Under the pieces are notes generated by a model. It was not told the origin of the DNA. It was given only the letters and a program-made list of their open reading frames with translations, and ran no database searches. A program made the position numbers and the translations under genes. DNA of 64,000 nt from Burkholderia sp. (lineage in GTDB: Bacteria; Pseudomonadota; Gammaproteobacteria; Burkholderiales; Burkholderiaceae), in the NCBI GenBank assembly GCA_040954445.1, contig CP144361.1, positions 1,550,001 through 1,614,000 on the forward strand, in the 5' to 3' direction. Shown here one piece after another: positions 9,626 through 19,033 of this stretch; position 1 is the first letter of the stretch, and the number at the start of each line of letters is the position of its first letter.

Positions 9626-10597
9626 TCAGACCGCCATCGGCGCGGTCAGCGGAGCATGGTGATGATAGCCTTCGAGTGAAAAATCGGCGGGCTCGATGCG
9701 CTCTAGCCACTCTGGCTCGTAGACGCCCGTCTTCGCGTATTCCGGCACGCGATCGGCGATCACCAGACGCGGGCTTGCATAGGGGTCTCGGGCGAGTTGC
9801 TGGTTCAGCATGTCGAGCTGGTTCTCGTAGATGTGCGCATTGCCGATGAAGTAGGTGAACCAGCGCGGGGCATAACCGGTCAGCCGGCCCACCAGCGCTA
9901 GCAGCGCGGCACCTTCGGTGAGGTTGAATGGCGTGCCCAGGCCGATGTCGTTGCTGCGGATGTATACACATAGCGAGATCTCGCGTGCGATTAGGTTGGG
10001 CAGGAATTGGTAGAGCAGATGGCAGGCCGGCAGCGCGATCTCGTCGAGCTTCACGGGGTTCCAGCCGTGGAACAGGATGCGGCGGCTTGACGGGTCACAC
10101 ATGATGGTGTCGAGACAGTCGCGCAACTGGTCGATCGCCTTGTACAGCAGCACCTGCTGTACGCCTTCTTCCTTAAAGCTGGTGACGATGCGGTAGCCAC
10201 GCGCCAGCGCATCCTCAATCTGCCCGGTGGCCTGCACATCGAGCACCTTGTAGCCGGGCCAGTGCCGCCATTGCACGCCATAGACGTCGCCGAGATCGTC
10301 GAGGCCAGTGCGGTAGGGATTAGCCAGCCAGGCGGCATTGTCGTTGGCGTTAGCATCCCAGACCTTGCAGCCAAGCGCGCGGAACTGTGCCGCACTGCGC
10401 GAGGCGCGTAGAAAGCCGACCAGCTCGCCGATCGCCGACTGGAATGCCAACTGCTTGGTCGTGACAGCTGGAAAGCCTTGCTGAAGGTCGAAGCGCAGCA
10501 TTCCGCCCGGCATGCTGATGGTGCGGATACCGGTACGATTTTGCTGCCAAGTGCCAGTGTTGAGAATGCTGAGGACCAGATCTAGATACTGTTTCAT
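9626..10597 (-). CDS. thyA: Thymidylate synthase
   Basis: A complete 323-residue ThyA, which makes dTMP from dUMP with methylene-tetrahydrofolate. The catalytic cysteine is C192 in [10 protein letters not shown]. The folate/dUMP motifs ([28 protein letters not shown]) and the C-terminal [12 protein letters not shown] are present. The start codon at 10597-10595 lies inside the 9-bp target duplication of IS903-like copy 5, so the bases upstream of ATG are now the IS terminus (caacgccgc-ATG) with no Shine-Dalgarno. The original site, gaaggaatccgc, now sits beyond the IS at about 11720-11737. The frame is open upstream into the IS, including an ATG in the IS terminus (MQQRR then MKQYL), so a short fusion start is possible. 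folA, its usual partner, is missing. Confidence 0.95.
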   Translation of the reverse strand: MKQYLDLVLSILNTGTWQQNRTGIRTISMPGGMLRFDLQQGFPAVTTKQLAFQSAIGELVGFLRASRSAAQFRALGCKVWDANANDNAAWLANPYRTGLDDLGDVYGVQWRHWPGYKVLDVQATGQIEDALARGYRIVTSFKEEGVQQVLLYKAIDQLRDCLDTIMCDPSSRRILFHGWNPVKLDEIALPACHLLYQFLPNLIAREISLCVYIRSNDIGLGTPFNLTEGAALLALVGRLTGYAPRWFTYFIGNAHIYENQLDMLNQQLARDPYASPRLVIADRVPEYAKTGVYEPEWLERIEPADFSLEGYHHHAPLTAPMAV

Positions 10598-10599
10598 GC
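10591..10599. repeat. 9-bp target duplication of IS copy 5, left side
   Basis: The sequence gtttcatgc here and at 11719-11727 flanks IS903-like copy 5 exactly. A 9-bp duplication is what the IS903 group makes. The duplication contains the thyA start codon on the minus strand. Confidence 0.9.
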
Positions 10600-11718
10600 G
10601 GCGTTGTTGCATAAATCGAGCGTGAGGACGCAATAGCATCGACGGGCATAATTTCAGGCGATACGAACGGATTGTGGACGAGCGAGATCCGCCATGCGAT
10701 TGATGACGCCGACGCGAACAGAGACCCCGGTCGCCTGCGAGTCGATGTGACGCGCCCAGAGGCAGTTGCCGGTGAGGGTCTTGAACCGATACATCGCATT
10801 CTCGGCAAGCGATTGCCGGTGGTAGCCACTTTCTTGCTTCCATTCTCGATGACCGTCACGGGCAATTGCATCAACCGCGCCATTACGCCACGCCGCGCCG
10901 GGCATATCCGCTGGCCAATGAACGGCACCCTCGCGTGGCGGAATCGAAGGAATAGCACTGCGTGCAGCAATGGCCGCATGGCATGGCTTGGTGTCGTAGG
11001 CACCATCACCGCCGATGACATCGATTTGTTCTTCGCGTGGAATCTGGTCGAGCAACTGGGCCAGAGCGTCACCGTCAGCCACATTCTGATTCGTCATTAG
11101 CGCGGCATGCACTTGACCCGTATTCGCGTTGAGCGCGAGATGGACTTTACGCCACGTGCGCCGCTTCGAGTAGCCGTGCTGGCGCACCTTCCATTCACCT
11201 TCTCCATAGACCTTCAGACCAGTGCTGTCGACAACCAGATGGATCGGTTCATTGTCACGAAGGATCGGCAGTTCGACATCAAGCGTTTTTGCCCGGCGAC
11301 AGAGCGTGGTGTAATTCGGCGCCGGCAAGCTCGGGAAGGCCAGATCGCGCAGACTTTGGGTGAAACCTTGCAGGGCGCGCAACGTCAGTCAATAGACGGT
11401 CTTCGCGCCAAGTAATGCCTGCATCAGCGTATCGCCGTATAGACACGGGCGACTACGTGTGGGTATGGCATCGGGTATTCTGCCAAGGACGGCTTCATCT
11501 ATCCATATACGTTCCCCCGGTTGATTAGGCCTTCATTATAAGCCATTCAATTCCTGACACGATAGCGTGCCTTCGGTTCACCTTTCTTGTGTATGTCCTT
11601 GCGCATTTTCTTGGCAAAAATTAGGCAGTTACTCTGGAATCTGACTTGATAGGAGGCTGGCCCAGCGACCGTTGCGCGTAAACGTCAACGGATCTCGCTC
11701 GATTTATGCAACAACGCC
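10600..11718 (-). mobile_element. IS903-like element, copy 5 (at thyA start codon)
   Basis: A full-length copy with perfect 9-bp target duplications on both sides (gtttcatgc), the cleanest insertion in the window. The transposase keeps the segment from LRALQGFTQSL to SVRIA (10654-about 11390). Its N-terminal part is broken: the conserved RNWAAYNEG is RN-stop-MAYNEG near 11545, and a base is missing near 11430. The insertion is therefore probably older than its broken transposase, or it was moved in trans. Confidence 0.94.
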
Positions 11719-11758
11719 GTTTCATGCGGATTCCTTCGACCGCGCGCGCGGGAGCGTC
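11719..11758. other. Stranded original thyA upstream region
   Basis: Forty bases of non-IS sequence between IS copies 5 and 6. On the minus strand they read toward the displaced start as gacgctcccgcgcgcgcggt followed by cgaaggaatccgcatgaaac. This includes an AAGGAA ribosome-binding sequence at the right spacing from a duplicated ATG. It is the former thyA 5' region, now 1.1 kb from the gene. Confidence 0.8.
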
Positions 11759-12577
11759 GGCGTTGTTGCATAAATCGCGCGTGAGGACGCAATGGCATCG
11801 ACGTGCATAATTTCAGGCGATACGAACGGATTGCGGACGAGCGAGGTCCGCCATGCGGTTGATGACGCGCCCCGACTCGAACGGCGACCTCGGTCGCCTG
11901 CGAGTCGATGTGACGCGCCCAGAGACAGTTGCCGGTGAGGGTCTTGAACCGATACATCGCATTCTCGGCAAGCGATCTCCGGTGGTAACCACTGTCTTGC
12001 TTCCATTCTCGACGACCGTCACGGGCAATTGCATCAACCGCGCCATTACGCTACGCCGCACCGGGCAGATCCGCTGGCCAATGAGCGGCACCCTCGCGTG
12101 GCGGAATCGAAGGAATAGCACTGCGTGCAGCAATGGCCGCATGGCATGGCTTGGTGTCGTAGGCACCGTCACCGCCAATGACATCGGTTTGTTCTTCGCG
12201 TGAAATCTGCTCGAGCAACTTGGCCAGAGCGTCACCGTCAGCCACATTCTAATTCGTCATTAGCGCGGCATGCACCTGACCCGTATTCGCGTTGAGCGCG
12301 AGATGGACTTGACGCCACGTGCGCAGCGTCGAGTAGCCGTGCTGGCGCACCTTCTATTCACCTTCGCCATAAACCTTCAGACCAGTGCTGTCGACAACCA
12401 GATGGATCTGGCTCGTTGTCGCGAAGGATCGGCAGTTCGACATCAAGCGTTTTTGACCGGCGACAGAGCGTGGTGTAATTCGGCACCGGTAAGCTCGGAA
12501 AGGCCAGATCACGCAGACTTTGGGTGAAACCTTGCAGGGCGCGAAACGTCAGTCGATAGACGGTCTTCACGCCAAGG
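11759..12577 (-). mobile_element. IS903-like element, copy 6 (truncated)
   Basis: The right end is present at 11759. The transposase is read back to about the LLGVKTVYRLT region and stops at 12577, where an IS630-type end begins. The left end and about 65 N-terminal codons are gone. Internal errors include an insertion near 11870 (acgcgccccgactcg) and a stop in place of Trp near 12205. Confidence 0.88.
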
Positions 12578-13380
12578 ATTGATCCGAAATTTGTTATCTT
12601 GAAATTAAAAAGCGTCCCTCATGTGAGGGTAATGGAAAAAACGAGACATGAGATTGCTTCCTCGTGAAGCATGTGAAGAGCAGCGTCGGCAGGTAATCAA
12701 CCTGCGCAGGCGAGGCTGGACCTACGACGAGATTGCTGAGCATACGAACCTGTCGCGCACCGGTGTGTTCAATATTTGCAAACGCTATACCCATAAAGGT
12801 GCGGCTGGCTTGCTTGACAAGCCGAGTGGCGGAGCAGTGAACCCACGCCGTGCCCTGAGTGAGCAGCAGGAAGTGGAAATTCGCGCGCTGTTGCGCGATC
12901 AGATGCCGAACGAGTTGAGGATGTCGTTCGCGTTGTGGACGCGACAGGTCGTGCGGGAGTTGATCTGGCAGAGATGCGGTTTGACGCTGACACTGCAGAG
13001 TGTTGGCCTGTATCTGGTGCGCTGGGGTTTCACACCGCAAAAGTCGATGAAACCGGGCCTACGAGCAGTGACCGGAAGCGGTGCAGGCATGGCTGAACGA
13101 GACCATACCCGGGAGATTGCACGCCGGGGGCCATAGCCGAGAAAGCGCGAGATCCACAGTGGGGCGAAGAAATACGGTTGCGTTCGGACGATGTGCAAGG
13201 CCGCTCCTACGCGCAGATTGGCAAGACGCCCGAGCGACGCGTGGCGAGTCGACGCGAAAGCCTTTCGGTGATGTCGACGGTGAAGAACCGTGGCCAGGTG
13301 TGCTGGAAAGTCTTCGAGGATGCGATGAACGCCGACATCCTGCTCGCTTTCCTGAAGCGGATCAATATTTCATGCATACA
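12578..13380 (+). pseudogene. IS630-type element with 5' two thirds of transposase
   Basis: It begins with the IS630-type terminus (attgatccgaaatttg) and the ccctcatgtgaggg leader. The transposase starts at 12648 (MRLLPREACEEQRRQ) with an intact helix-turn-helix (YDEIAEHTNLSRTGVFNICK), and runs well to WGFTPQKSMK near 13050. A base insertion there shifts frame, and later pieces (RSDDVQGRSYAQIGKTPERR, KVFEDAMNADILLAFLKRI) are in other frames. Sequence stops at about 13375, before the DN and SPELNPDE catalytic part. It is the best-preserved IS630-type 5' part in the window but cannot be active. Confidence 0.8.
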
Positions 13381-13742
13381 CTGATTCTCCATGCATCTTG
13401 ATTCAAAAGAACGAATTTTTGATTAATAGGAGGGTAGCGGGGCAATTTCCTTCGGAGACCACCGGCGCTCACGCAAGCGTTGACAGACACTCGCCTCCAG
13501 AGAAGCGAGTCAGGTACGCGCTTCAGTGGCGGTCTGGCGGCTTGTCGACGGATGTTACGCGAAGTGTGGGCTACACGCGGATAGTGCAGCCTATTGGCCT
13601 GCGTGTTGCGGACTGGTCTGAGACTCAACATCGCGGGCGCGCGGTTAAAAGCTTACGGGTGTAGGTCGCTAGCAAGCTCACCCTCGTCTCGCTAAAAATC
13701 GATGTACATACGTTCTTCTGGTTGAAGTGGTTGGCGTTGTTG
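13381..13742. other. Unassigned intergenic stretch
   Basis: About 360 bases between the IS630 remnant and IS903-like copy 7. I see no convincing gene. The longest frame gives a protein without recognisable motifs. The final bases (ttggcgttgttg) repeat the first bases of the IS terminus just before copy 7, as if part of an end had been duplicated. Confidence 0.5.
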
Positions 13743-14687
13743 GGCGTTGTTGCATAAATCGAGCGAGATCCGTGGACGTTTACGCGCAACGGTCGCTGGG
13801 CTAGCCTCCTATCAAGTCAGATTCCAGAGTAACTGCCTAATTTTTTCCAAGAAAATGCGCAAGGACATATACAAGAAAGGTGAGCCGAAGGCACGCTACC
13901 ATGTCAGGAATTGGGCGGCCTATAATGAAGGCCTGATCAACCGGTGGAACATAACAATATGGATAGATGAAGCCGTCTTTGGCAGAATACCAGATGCCAT
14001 ACCCACACGTGGTCGCCCGTGTCTATACGGCGCTACGCTGATTCAGGCATTACTTGGCGTGAAGACCGTCTATCGACTGACGGTGCGCGCCCTGCAAGGT
14101 TTCACCCAAAGTCTGCGCGCTCTGGCCTTCCCGAGCTTGCGGGTGCCGAATTACACTACGCTCTGTCGCCGGGCAAAAACGCTTGATGTCGAACTGCCGA
14201 TCCTTCGTGACAATGAACCGATCTATCTGGTTGTCGACAGCACTGGTCTGAAGGTCTATGGAGAAGGTGAATGGAAGGTGCGCCAGCACGGCTACTCGAA
14301 GCGGCGCACGTGGCGTAAAGTCCATCTCGCGCTCAACGCGAATACGGGTCAAGTGCATGCCGCGCTAATGACGAATCAGAATGTGGCTGACGGTGACGCT
14401 CTGGCCAAGTTGTTCGACCAGATTCCACGCGAAGAACAAATCGATGTCATCGGCGGTGATGGTGCCTACGACACTAAGCCATGCCATGCGGCCATTGCTG
14501 CACGCAGTGCTATTCCTTCGATTCCGCCACGCGAGGGTGCCGTTCATTGGCTAGCGGATATGCTCGGTGCGGCGTGGCGTAATGGCGCGGTTGATGCAAT
14601 TGCCCGTGACGGTCGTCGAGAATGGAAGCAAGAAAGTGGCTACCACCGGCGATCGCTTGCCGAGAATGCGATGTATCGGTTCAAGAC
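13743..14687 (+). mobile_element. IS903-like element, copy 7 (3'-truncated by copy 8)
   Basis: The left end and an open transposase frame from 13855 (MRKDIYKKGEPKARYHVRN) run through DSTGLK, GDGAYD and [15 protein letters not shown]. Copy 8 cuts it off at 14687, in the codons after the catalytic Glu. Apart from losing about the last 45 residues and the right end, the frame is uninterrupted. Confidence 0.9.
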
Positions 14688-15782
14688 GGCGTTGTTGCAT
14701 AAATCGAGCGAGATCCGTTGACGTTTACGCGCAACGATCGCGGGGCCAGCCCCTATCAAGTCAGATTCCAGAGCAACTGCTTAATTTTTGACAAGAAAAT
14801 GTGCAAGGACATACACAAGACAGGTGAGCCGAAGGCACGCTACCGTGTCAGGAATTGGGCGGCCTATAATGAAGGCCTGATCAACCGGGGGAACGTAACT
14901 ATATGGATAGATGAAGCCGTCCTTGCCAGAATACCCGACGCCATACCCACACGTGGTCGCCCGTGTCTATACGGCGATACGCTGATTCAGACATTACTTG
15001 GCGTGAAGACCGTCTATCGACGGACGTTGCGCGCCTTGCAAGGTTTCACCCAAAGTCTGCGCTATCTGGCCTTCCCGAGCTTGCCGGTGCCGAATTACAC
15101 CACGCTCTGTCGCCGGGCAAAAACGCTTGATGTCGAACTACCGATCCTTCGTGACAATGAACCGATCTATCTGGTTGTCGACAGCACCGGTCTGAAGGTC
15201 TATGGAGAAGGTGAATGGAAGGTGCGCCAGCACGGCTACTCGAAGCGGCGCACGTGGCGTAAAGTCCATCTCGCGCTCAACGCGAATACGGGTCCAGTGC
15301 ATGCCGCGCTAATGACGAATCAGAATGTGGCTGATGCTGACGCTCTGGCCAAGTTGCTCGACCAGATTCCACGCGAAGAACAAATCGATGTCATCGGCGG
15401 TGATGGTGCCTACGACACCAAGCCATGCCATGCGGCCATTGCTGCACGCAGTGCTATTCCTTCGATTCCGCCACGCGCGGGTGCCGTTCATTGGCCAGCG
15501 GATATGCCCGGTGCGGCGTGGCGTAATGGCGCGGTTGATGCAATTGCCCGTGACGGTCGTCGAGAATGGAAGCAAGACAGTGGCTACCACCGGCGATCGC
15601 TTGCCGAGAATGCGATGTATCGGTTCAAGACCCTCACCGGCAACTGTCTCTGGGCGCGTCACATCGACGCGCAGGCGACCGAGGTCTCCATTCGCGTCGG
15701 CGTCATCAACCGTATGGCGGACCTCGCTCGTCCGCAATCCGTTCTATTGCGTCTTCACACTCGATTTATGCAACAACGCCGG
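14688..15782 (+). mobile_element. IS903-like element, copy 8 (best-preserved transposase)
   Basis: The left end abuts truncated copy 7, and the right end abuts the inverted 5' piece at 15783. A deletion of about 25 bases just before the right end removes the normal end of the transposase gene. Together with the inverted piece to 16142 it forms a unit with left ends at both outer borders. Confidence 0.92.
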
Positions 15783-15785
15783 TGA
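14799..15785 (+). CDS. IS903-like transposase, uninterrupted frame with altered C-terminus
   Basis: A 328-residue IS5-family (IS903-group) DDE transposase that cuts and moves the element by acting on its terminal repeats. All motifs are in one frame: DSTGLKVYGEGEWKVRQHGY, GDGAYDTKPCH, and the Y-(2)-R-(3)-E-(6)-K signature in [15 protein letters not shown]. The conserved ending PQSVRIA is replaced by PQSVLLRLHTRFMQQRR, read from the right terminus, because of a small deletion. Substitutions relative to most copies include KTVYRRTLR, RYLAFPS, NTGPVHA, ADADALA and PPRAGA. It is the only transposase frame in the window without a frameshift or stop in its catalytic core and with only a minor C-terminal change; activity is uncertain. 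Confidence 0.85.
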   Translation: MCKDIHKTGEPKARYRVRNWAAYNEGLINRGNVTIWIDEAVLARIPDAIPTRGRPCLYGDTLIQTLLGVKTVYRRTLRALQGFTQSLRYLAFPSLPVPNYTTLCRRAKTLDVELPILRDNEPIYLVVDSTGLKVYGEGEWKVRQHGYSKRRTWRKVHLALNANTGPVHAALMTNQNVADADALAKLLDQIPREEQIDVIGGDGAYDTKPCHAAIAARSAIPSIPPRAGAVHWPADMPGAAWRNGAVDAIARDGRREWKQDSGYHRRSLAENAMYRFKTLTGNCLWARHIDAQATEVSIRVGVINRMADLARPQSVLLRLHTRFMQQRR

Positions 15786-16142
15786 AACCTTGCAGGGCGC
15801 GCACCGCCAGTCGATAGACGGTCTTCACGTCAAGTAATGCTTGAATCAACGTATCGCCGTATAGAAACGGGCGACCATGTGTGGGTATGGCGTCGGGTAT
15901 TCTGGCGAGCACGGCTTCATCTATCCATATCGTCACGTTCCCCGGTTGATCAGGCTTTCATTATAGGCCGCCCCATTCCTGACACGGTAGCGTGCTTTCG
16001 GCTCACCTGTTTTGTGTATGTCCTGGCGCATTTTCTTGGAAAAATTAGGCAGTTACTCTGGAATCTGACTTGATAGGGAGCTGGCCCCGCGACCGTTACG
16101 CGTAAACGTCAACGGATCTCGCTCGATTTATGCAACAACGCC
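15783..16142 (-). mobile_element. IS903-like 5' piece, inverted (with left end)
   Basis: On the minus strand this is the left terminus (16142 inward), the leader and the first ~85 transposase codons, ending at LRALQGFT. It abuts the right end of copy 8. The piece is decayed (a base is missing at about 15948 and near 15848). Confidence 0.88.
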
Positions 16143-16257
16143 GAAGTTGTTGGTACATTCTTGTTGCCATGCACGCAATTGACCGGTTGGCGAAGGTGTT
16201 GCACTTCAGATTTGAGGCCGCTCCTTATTGATCCGCGTACTATTCAATTCCATGATC

Positions 16258-17253
16258 ATGTCGTCCACTGTCTCCCCTTCCCTGAACGCTGTCCAACTGC
16301 TGCTGGCCCCGATCGTCGACGATATGGAGCAGGTCAACCGCGTGATTCGGCATAGCCTATCGTCCGATGTGCTGCTGATTAACCAGATTGCTGAATACAT
16401 TATCGGCTCGGGCGGAAAGCGGCTGAGGCCGGCCCTGCTACTGCTCGTCGCGGGCGCGCTGGGCGACGGCTCGAGCCATCGCCACACGCTGGCCGCTGTC
16501 GTCGAGTTCATCCACACCGCGACGCTACTCCACGACGACGTGGTCGACGAATCGGAACTGCGACGCGGGCGAAAAACCGCCAACGCGCTGTTCGGCAACC
16601 CGGCCAGTGTGCTGGTCGGCGACTATCTCTACTCTCGCTCGTTCGAGATGATGGTCGGCATTGGCAAGATGCGCGTGATGGAGATCCTTTCCGAGGCGAC
16701 CACCATCATCTCTGAGGGCGAGGTGCTGCAGTTACTTAATATGCATGATGCGGCGGTCGACGCATCACTCTACATGCGGGTGATTCGCTACAAGACGGCC
16801 AAGCTATTCGAGGCCTCGGCGCGGCTGGGTGCTGTTCTGGCCGGCGCGGACGCGAGCACCGAGGCCGCTGCCGCCGAATACGGTTGCCGCATCGGCACCG
16901 CTTTCCAAATCATGGACGACTGGCTCGACTATGCCGGCACCACCGAATCAATGGGCAAGAATGCCGGCGACGACCTGCGCGAAGGCAAGTCAACCTTGCC
17001 GCTGATCCATCTGCTCGAGCATGGCACGCTCGAGCAGCAGGCACTGGCGCGGAAAGCCATCGAACAGGGCGGGACCGATCGCTTCGAGGTGATCTTCGAG
17101 GCAATCACGCGTTCGGGCGCGCTTGATCACACGCTGGAATGTGCGCGCCAGGAAGCCCAGGCTGCGGCCGATGCAATTTTTTCGTTTCCCTCTTCTGTTT
17201 TTAAAAAATCTCTGCTAGAATTGTGCGTTTTTTCTTCGAAAAGATTTTATTAA
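16258..17253 (+). CDS. ispB: Octaprenyl/polyprenyl diphosphate synthase
   Basis: A 331-residue trans-prenyltransferase that elongates farnesyl diphosphate with isopentenyl diphosphate to make the ubiquinone side chain. It shows GGKRLRP at 52-58, the first Asp-rich motif DDVVD at 93-97, GDYLYSRSFE, YKTAKLFE and the second Asp-rich motif DDWLD at 220-224. The start at 16258 (MSSTVSPSLN) is chosen over two ATGs just upstream; it begins the region usual for the family. The gene is followed by tRNA-Pro. The last codons are unusually AT-rich (FPSSVFKKSLLELCVFSSKRFY), probably because they overlap the tRNA promoter. The usual divergent neighbours rplU-rpmA-obg are gone; an IS piece lies 115 bases upstream. 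Confidence 0.95.
   Translation: MSSTVSPSLNAVQLLLAPIVDDMEQVNRVIRHSLSSDVLLINQIAEYIIGSGGKRLRPALLLLVAGALGDGSSHRHTLAAVVEFIHTATLLHDDVVDESELRRGRKTANALFGNPASVLVGDYLYSRSFEMMVGIGKMRVMEILSEATTIISEGEVLQLLNMHDAAVDASLYMRVIRYKTAKLFEASARLGAVLAGADASTEAAAAEYGCRIGTAFQIMDDWLDYAGTTESMGKNAGDDLREGKSTLPLIHLLEHGTLEQQALARKAIEQGGTDRFEVIFEAITRSGALDHTLECARQEAQAAADAIFSFPSSVFKKSLLELCVFSSKRFY
17180..17222 (+). promoter_or_regulatory. Possible tRNA-Pro promoter inside the ispB 3' end
   Basis: A markedly AT-rich stretch at the end of ispB contains tagaat (17216-17221) as a -10-like hexamer. Upstream tttttaaaaaa would put only a weak -35 at tgtttt. It lies about 65 bases before the mature tRNA. The AT shift against a GC-rich coding background supports a promoter; exact elements are uncertain. 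Confidence 0.35.
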
Positions 17254-17284
17254 AAATATCACAATAACAAAAAAGTCTAATTCT

Positions 17285-17361
17285 CGGGGTGTAGCTTAGC
17301 CTGGTAGAGCGCTACGTTCGGGACGTAGAGGCCGGAGGTTCGAATCCTCTCACCCCGACCA
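17285..17361 (+). tRNA. tRNA-Pro (anticodon CGG)
   Basis: A 77-nt tRNA including an encoded CCA. The acceptor stem CGGGGTG pairs with CACCCCG. The anticodon stem CTACG/CGTAG encloses TTCGGGA, giving anticodon CGG. The T arm GGAGG-TTCGAAT-CCTCT is standard. It reads CCG proline codons, which are common in a GC-rich genome. Its place just after ispB is the usual one in Burkholderia. Confidence 0.97.
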
Positions 17362-17368
17362 AAATTGC

Positions 17369-17398
17369 AAAAACCGCGCAGTGACTGCGCGGTTTTTT
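17369..17398 (+). terminator. Rho-independent terminator after tRNA-Pro
   Basis: The stem aaaccgcgcag / ctgcgcggttt with loop tga is followed by TTTTTT, starting about 8 bases after the tRNA. It has the classical form and ends the ispB/tRNA-Pro transcript. Confidence 0.92.
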
Positions 17399-17401
17399 GC
17401 A

Positions 17402-17576
17402 TCTGTCGACAGCCCATCACGGACACTTGCATCCATCGCACTATTACGCCAGGCCGCATCGAGCGTAACCGCTGGCTAATGAGCAGCACACTCGCGTGGC
17501 GGAATCGAAAGAACAGCACTACGTGTAGCACACGGTCGCATGGCATGGCTTGGTGTCGTGGGCACCGCCGCCGATG
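17402..17576 (-). mobile_element. Degenerate IS903-like internal fragment
   Basis: The minus strand reads a diverged middle part of the transposase (around GGDGAYDT to AVDAIARDG). It has more differences than any other copy in the window (for example cgcactattacgccaggcc). It has no ends. IS903-like copy 9 starts directly after it. Confidence 0.7.
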
Positions 17577-18705
17577 GGCGTTGTTGCATAAATCGAGCGA
17601 AATCCGTTGATGTTTACGCGCAACGGTCGCGGGGGCCAGCCTCCTATCAAGTCAGATGCCAGAGTAACTGCCTAATTTTTATCAAGCAAATGCGCAAGGA
17701 CATACACAAGAAAGGTGAGCCGAAGGCACGCTACCATGTCAGGAATTGGTGGCCTATAATGAAGGCCTGATCAACCGGGGGAACGTAACAATATGGATAG
17801 ATGAAGCCGTTCTTGCCAGAATACCCGATGCCATACCTACACGTGGTCGCGCCGTGTCTATACGGCGATACGCCTGATTCAGGCATTACTTGGCGTGAAG
17901 ACCGTCTATCGACGGACGTTGCGCGCCCTGCAAGGTTTCACCCACAGTCTGCGCGATCTGGCCTTCCAGAGCTTGCCGGTGCCGAATTACACCACGCTCT
18001 GCCGCCGGGCAAAAACGCCTGATGTCGAACTGCCGATCCTTCGTGACAATGAACCGATCCATCTGGTTGTCGACAGCACCAGTCTGAAGGTCTATGGAGA
18101 AGGTGAATGGAAGGTGGGTGCGCCAGCACGGCTACTCGAGGCGGCGCACGTGGCGTAAAGTCCATCTCGCGCTCAACGCGAATACAGGTCAAGTGCATGC
18201 CGCGCTAATGACGAATCAGAATGTGGCTGACGGTGACGCTCTGGCCAAGTTGCTCGACCAGATTCCACGCGAAGAACAAATCGATGTCATCGGCGGTGAC
18301 GGTGCCTACGACACCAAGCCATGCCATGCGGCCATTGCTGCACGCAGTGCTATTCCTTCGATTCCGCCACGCGAGGGTGCCGCTCATTGGCCAGCGGATA
18401 TGCCCGGTGCGGCGTGGCGTAATGGCGCGGTTGATGCAATTGCCCGTGACGGTCGTCGAGAATGGAAGCAACACAGTGGCTACCACCGGCGATCGCTTGC
18501 CGAGAATGCGATGTATCGGTTCAAGACCCTCACCGGCCACTGTCTCTGGGCGCGTCACATCGCCGCGCAGGCGACCGAGGTCGCCGTTCGCGTCGGCGTC
18601 ATCAACCGCATGGCGGACCTCGCTCGTCCGCAATCCGTTCGTATCGCCTGAATTATGCCCGTCCGATGCCATGGCGTCCTCACGTTCGATTTATGCAACA
18701 ACGCC
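17577..18705 (+). mobile_element. IS903-like element, copy 9
   Basis: Both ends are present. The transposase N-terminal third has several indels: one base near 17750 (RNWWPIM), ggtcgcgccgtg near 17848, tacgcctgattc near 17872, and gaaggtgggtgcg near 18115. The C-terminal part, from WKVRQHGY-like sequence to SVRIA at 18651, is clean and close to copies 3 and 13. The right end abuts an inverted 5' piece. Confidence 0.9.
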
Positions 18706-19019
18706 CTAAGTAATGCCTGAATCAGCGTATCGCTGTATAGACACTGGCGACCACGTGTGGGTATGGCATCGTGGTATTTTGGCAAGGACGGCTTCATCTA
18801 TCCATATCCTCACGTTCCCCCGGTTGATCAGGCCTGCATTATAGGCCGCCCAATTCCTGACATGGTAGCGTACCTTCGGCTCATCTTTCTTGTGTATGTC
18901 CTTGCGCATTTTCTTGTGAAAATTAGGCAGTTACTCTGGAATCTGACTTGATAGGGGGCTGGCCGGCGAGCGTTGCGCGTAAACGTCAACGGCTTTCGCT
19001 CGATTTATGCAACAACGCC
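18706..19019 (-). mobile_element. IS903-like 5' piece, inverted (with left end)
   Basis: On the minus strand this is the left terminus, leader and first ~65 transposase codons (MRKDIHKKDEPKVRYHVRN...), cut in the LIQALL region. It abuts the right end of copy 9, forming the second unit with left ends on both outer borders. Its outer end is 14 bases before the next gene's start codon. Confidence 0.88.
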
Positions 19020-19033
19020 ACATGGAGACAGTA

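Noticed and set aside
10600..12577. Composite transposon carrying thyA or other genes
   Set aside because: The genes between IS copies are ordinary core genes with host composition. Paired IS copies lack outer target duplications, so there is no evidence they moved as a unit.
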